Source of the DNA: Lewinellaceae bacterium
Lineage (GTDB): Bacteria; Bacteroidota; Bacteroidia; Chitinophagales; Saprospiraceae
Length of the DNA: 64,000 bases
Direction of reading: 5' to 3'
Assembly (NCBI GenBank): GCA_020636435.1
Contig: JACJXX010000001.1
Coordinates: 682,001-746,000, forward strand
The translations under genes were made by a program, and so were the position numbers. The notes below the pieces were generated by a model. The model did no database searches. It was not told where the DNA came from and saw nothing but the letters and a program-made list of their open reading frames with translations. How positions within the stretch are numbered: the first letter of the stretch is position 1; every line of letters starts with the position of its first letter. Positions 60,623 through 64,000 of the stretch are shown here, in pieces.

Positions 60623-62911
60623 ATGTTTCTGAGAGGTAGAATCCTTTTTTGCTTATTTGTTCTGGTAGTATTGCTGCCGGAATATGTTATCGGGCAGGAA
60701 AAAAGGAAAGCAACAGGCGCTGATGCCGGCCAAAGGGCAGAAGCCCTGCTCGCTCGAATGACCCTGGAAGAGAAAACGGGCCAGATGGTCAACATCGGCC
60801 TGATGTCTCTGTGCGAAGGGGAATTCTACGGCGGGCAGGATACCATTCGGCTGGATTCTGCCAAGTTGTACCACCTCATCCGGGACTACCACATCGGTTC
60901 AGTGCAAAACATGGGCAAATATCCGCTGACGATCGAAGAATGGCGCTACTTTATCGGGCGCATACAGGAAGTAGCCCTTGAAGAGACCAGGCTGGGCATC
61001 CCGGTCATCTACGGCATCGACGGGGTGCACGGGGCCAATTACACGGTGGGGTCCACCCTTTTTCCGCATCAGATCGGGCTGGCCGCCGCCCGCAACCCCG
61101 CTCTGGCCGAGGCGGCCGGGCGGATCACCGCCTACGAAGCCATGGCCTCCGGCATCCCCTGGGTGTACGGGCCGAACCTCGACGTTTCCAAACAACCGCT
61201 CTGGGGGCGCATTTCCGAAACTTTCGGCGAAGATACTTACATCACGCAGGTAATGGGCGACGCCTATATTCGGGGCGCTCAGGGAAAGGGCCTGGGCAGC
61301 CCTTATCAAGCTGCTGCCTGCCCTAAGCACTTCCTGGGCTACGGCACGCCATTTAATGGCAAAGACCGCTCGCCGGCGTATCTTCCGGAACACATCCTCC
61401 GGCAATACTATCTGCCCCCCTTTGTATCCGCTATTCAAAACGGCGCTCCATCCATCATGCTCAACTCCGGCTCCGTCAACGGCATCCCCTGTCATATCGA
61501 CAAACACCTCATTACCGATATGCTCAAAGAAGAACTGGGCTTTGCAGGGGTTGTTATCTCCGACTGGGCCGATATCGACAACCTGGTGGACGTGCACCGG
61601 GTAGCCAAAGATGAAAAAGAAGCCATCAAGCTGTCGGTCAATGCCGGCATAGATATGGTCATGGAGCCCTACGACGAAAGCTTTGCGGTATTACTGGCAG
61701 AACTGGTGCAGGAAGGCCAGGTGCCTATGGCACGGGTCGATGATGCAGTGCGCCGCATTCTGGCCATCAAGATGAAGCTCGGCCTGTTCGAACAAACAAT
61801 GTTTCCCGTAAACCAATATCCGGATTTCGCTTCGGAAGCCTTCGCCGAGGCCAGTTTTCTAGCCGCCCTGGAAAGCCTGACTTTGTTGAAGAACGAAAAG
61901 GATATCCTGCCGCTTTCCAAAGCAACAAAAGTACTGGTTACCGGTGTGGCTGCCAACTCTATGAACTACCTCAACGGCGCCTGGTCCCGTACTTTCAGCG
62001 GGCAGGAGACGGCCTACAACGACGAAGAAAAGCTCACGGTGCTGGAAGCCCTGCAGGCCAAACTCGGAAAGGACAAAGTGATTTATGCTCAGGGGACAGA
62101 TTATGAACAAGATGTCAATACGGCGGAGGCCGTCCGGCTGGCCGCCGAAGCGGATGTCATCGTTGCCTGCCTGGGCGAGCGCCCCGCTACGGAAAAACCC
62201 AGCGATATTGAAGACCTGACGCTACCGGCCGCTCAGCGCGAGCTGGTGAAAGCCCTGGCCCAAACCGGCAAGCCCGTCATCCTCGTGCTGCTGGAAGGGC
62301 GCCCCCGGATTATCAGCGACATAGAACCCCTGGCAGGCGGCATCCTCATGGCCTACTACCCTGGCAATGAAGGCGGCCGAGCCATCGCCGAAGCGCTGGC
62401 GGGCGATTACAACCCCGGCGGCAAACTGCCCTACACCTACCCCCGGCACACCGGTTCTCTGCTGGCTTATGACCACCTCCGCTCCGAAGAACGGGACGTC
62501 AACTGGGGATTCAACGCTTTTAACCCCCAGTTCGAATTCGGTTTTGGGCTTTCCTATACTACTTTTGCCTACGACAAACTGGAAGCGAACCCTTTGGAAA
62601 TGGGGCCGGAGGATAGCCTGCGGGTATCGGTACAGGTGACGAATACCGGAAAAAGGGCCGGAATGGAAACCGTCCAGCTTTTCCTGACGGATAAGGTGGC
62701 CTCCGTTTCTCCTCCCGTCCGGCAATTGAAGCGGTTTAAGAAGGTCAGCCTGGCGCCGGGGGAAAGCCAGACGGTGCGCTTCGCCCTGAGCGCGAAGGAC
62801 CTGCAATTGGTCAACCCCGCCAACCAACGGATAGCCGAAGCCGGGCAGTTTGTGGTTGCGATCGGCAAGCTATCCCGGGAATTCAGCCTGGGACAGGATT
62901 TTCAGGATTAA
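60623..62911 (+). CDS. bglX: GH3 family periplasmic beta-glucosidase
   Basis: 762 aa. Signal peptide (to YVIGQ), GH3 N-domain with KHFLGYG and nucleophile Asp314 in VVISDWADI, GH3 C-domain (LTLLKNEKDILPLS, GGILMAYYPGNEGGRAIAEALAGDYNPGGKLPYTYP read in parts) and a Fn3-like end (VQVTNTGKRAGMETVQLFLTDK). The length fits BglX. It releases glucose from the non-reducing end of beta-gluco-oligosaccharides. It is 50 bases after the clan GH-A lipoprotein and completes the breakdown series of cluster B. Confidence 0.94.
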   Translation: MFLRGRILFCLFVLVVLLPEYVIGQEKRKATGADAGQRAEALLARMTLEEKTGQMVNIGLMSLCEGEFYGGQDTIRLDSAKLYHLIRDYHIGSVQNMGKYPLTIEEWRYFIGRIQEVALEETRLGIPVIYGIDGVHGANYTVGSTLFPHQIGLAAARNPALAEAAGRITAYEAMASGIPWVYGPNLDVSKQPLWGRISETFGEDTYITQVMGDAYIRGAQGKGLGSPYQAAACPKHFLGYGTPFNGKDRSPAYLPEHILRQYYLPPFVSAIQNGAPSIMLNSGSVNGIPCHIDKHLITDMLKEELGFAGVVISDWADIDNLVDVHRVAKDEKEAIKLSVNAGIDMVMEPYDESFAVLLAELVQEGQVPMARVDDAVRRILAIKMKLGLFEQTMFPVNQYPDFASEAFAEASFLAALESLTLLKNEKDILPLSKATKVLVTGVAANSMNYLNGAWSRTFSGQETAYNDEEKLTVLEALQAKLGKDKVIYAQGTDYEQDVNTAEAVRLAAEADVIVACLGERPATEKPSDIEDLTLPAAQRELVKALAQTGKPVILVLLEGRPRIISDIEPLAGGILMAYYPGNEGGRAIAEALAGDYNPGGKLPYTYPRHTGSLLAYDHLRSEERDVNWGFNAFNPQFEFGFGLSYTTFAYDKLEANPLEMGPEDSLRVSVQVTNTGKRAGMETVQLFLTDKVASVSPPVRQLKRFKKVSLAPGESQTVRFALSAKDLQLVNPANQRIAEAGQFVVAIGKLSREFSLGQDFQD

Positions 62912-62968
62912 GGGCCCGCCCGCCTCGGTTCAACCCGCAGCTGGCCGGCCGGTATTTGCAAAAAACTA

Positions 62969-63128
62969 AGGAATGGCGAAAGAATAAAGTTGCCAAGTCA
63001 GGCGAATTATTTTGTCGCCAGATGAGGCGTAAGGAGGGCGCATAGTGGCGCTAAGTAACCGACGAAATAACGAAATATGGCGGCAAAAGAATCGCATCAA
63101 TTGGTTATTTTATTCTTTCGCCATTCCT
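62969..63128 (+). repeat. Dispersed repeat with terminal inverted arms (copy 2)
   Basis: Perfect 20-bp inverted arms AGGAATGGCGAAAGAATAAA (62969-62988) and the complement (63109-63128). The core matches the repeat at 40753-40917, but the arms share nothing with that copy. It lies between GH3 and the last gene. Confidence 0.87.
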
Positions 63129-63177
63129 AACAGCGGTAATTCCCTGCCAATAACTTTAAGAGCATTAAAACAACAGC

Positions 63178-64000
63178 ATGAAAAACTCAACCATCTTCAT
63201 TGGAAATACCCAGCAACAAATAAACACAAAACAAACCGGCGGCGCCTACGTCGAGCTGGAGGGCGAAACCTTCTACCGGATCAGCGATTACGATCAGATG
63301 CGGCCTTTCTTCATGACCATCGTCAGCGATTCCGACCATTGGCTGTTCATCTCCAGCAACGGCGGCCTGACGGCGGGGCGCCGCAACCCGGAAACCGCTC
63401 TTTTCCCGTACACCACCGACGACAAAATCCACGACGCCACTGAAAGCGCCGGCAGCAAGACGATCCTTCTGGTGAACAAAGAGGGGCAAACCTACTTGTG
63501 GGAACCTTTTTCTCAGCGTTACCAGGGCCTCTACCCCATTCGGCGCAACCTGTACAAAAACGTCCTGGGCAACAAGATCATCTTTGAAGAGGCCAACGAA
63601 GCGCTGGGGCTGCAATTCCGCTACGGCTGGTACAGCAGCGAGGCCTTCGGTTTCGTCAGGAAGGCCAGCCTGGAAAATAGGGGCGGGAAAGACGTGCAGG
63701 CAGACATCCTGGACGGCATACAAAACCTGCTGCCCTACGGCGTCGACAAGAACCTGCAAAATGAGCGCAGCACCCTCATCGACGCCTATAAAAAGAACGA
63801 ATTGCTTCCCGATACCGGCATCGGCCTGTTCCTGCTGAGTTCTATCCCGGTCGATAAAGCGGAGCCCAGCGAAGCGCTGAAAGCAACTACTGTTTGGAGC
63901 ACTGGCCTGAAAAGCCCCCGCCACCTGCTGTGCGGCCTGCAGCTGGATGCGTTCCGCCAGGGCAAAGGCATACAGCAGGAAGAAGACATCCGGGCGGAGC
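63178..64000 (+). CDS. Large signal-less protein, GH94/phosphorylase-like N-terminus (partial)
   Basis: Opens at ATG 63178 and stays open to the window end (274 codons), so the rest is missing. No signal peptide. The visible part is beta-rich: GETFYRISDYDQMRPFFMTIVSDSDHW, read in parts, HWLFISSNGGLTAGRRNPE, ETALFPYTTDDKIHD, and FGFVRKASLENRGGKDVQADILDGIQNLLPYG, which resembles the beta-sandwich of GH94 cellobiose-phosphorylase-like and related GH36-superfamily proteins. I am not sure of this. A cytosolic phosphorylase would fit the transporters upstream. Confidence 0.6.
   Translation, partial: MKNSTIFIGNTQQQINTKQTGGAYVELEGETFYRISDYDQMRPFFMTIVSDSDHWLFISSNGGLTAGRRNPETALFPYTTDDKIHDATESAGSKTILLVNKEGQTYLWEPFSQRYQGLYPIRRNLYKNVLGNKIIFEEANEALGLQFRYGWYSSEAFGFVRKASLENRGGKDVQADILDGIQNLLPYGVDKNLQNERSTLIDAYKKNELLPDTGIGLFLLSSIPVDKAEPSEALKATTVWSTGLKSPRHLLCGLQLDAFRQGKGIQQEEDIRAE

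Overview
The window looks like a chromosomal segment of a marine or sludge-type Bacteroidota, most plausibly a Saprospiraceae/Lewinella-like bacterium. This is inferred from SusC/SusD proteins, T9SS type A C-terminal sorting domains, TAnnTTTG promoter elements, membrane-bound propeller/Y_Y_Y/LuxR regulators and lipoprotein hydrolases. No rRNA, tRNA or CRISPR array was seen.

Layout: (1) 1-1824, a partial secreted caspase-nuclease fusion running off the left edge. (2) 2270-18282, beta-glucan cluster A: regulator, a TIM-barrel glycosidase apparently fused to an outer-membrane barrel, a three-repeat binding lipoprotein, GH16, GH17, GH30, a GPH sugar symporter, an unknown membrane protein and a GH17 without signal peptide. 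(3) 18447-28290, an AT-rich, all-minus-strand accessory island: outer-membrane barrel plus two-component system, a broken aspartic protease, RES/Xre toxin-antitoxin, VOC, hexapeptide transferase, CPBP protease, esterase and AraC regulator. (4) 28293-31421, nested mobile DNA: a decayed IS91-type element (tyrosine recombinase and transposase relics) carrying an intact IS110 with a candidate bridge RNA, a MITE with 10-bp target duplications and several REP-like palindromes. (5) 31969-42548, housekeeping-like genes: TPR, AAA+ ATPase, fatty acid hydroxylase, cysteine synthase-like, Nudix, GH18, amidase, signal peptidase I. (6) 42870-64000, beta-glucan cluster B: GH16-T9SS, surface glycan-binding lipoprotein, SusD, SusC, second regulator, triple binding-module T9SS protein, MFS porter, clan GH-A glycosidase, GH3 and a partial GH94-like protein.

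How the genes probably work together: secreted and surface GH16/GH17/GH30/clan GH-A enzymes would cut beta-1,3 glucans with beta-1,6 branches (laminarin-like). SusCD and binding lipoproteins would capture and import oligosaccharides, periplasmic GH3 would trim them, GPH and MFS porters would move products into the cytosol, and cytosolic GH17 and perhaps a phosphorylase would finish them. Two homologous membrane regulators lie in the two clusters. Paired GATGTA direct repeats with the same 11-bp and 31-32-bp geometry sit upstream of susC and of the triple-module gene, each followed by a TAnnTTTG element, so they are strong candidates for the shared operator.
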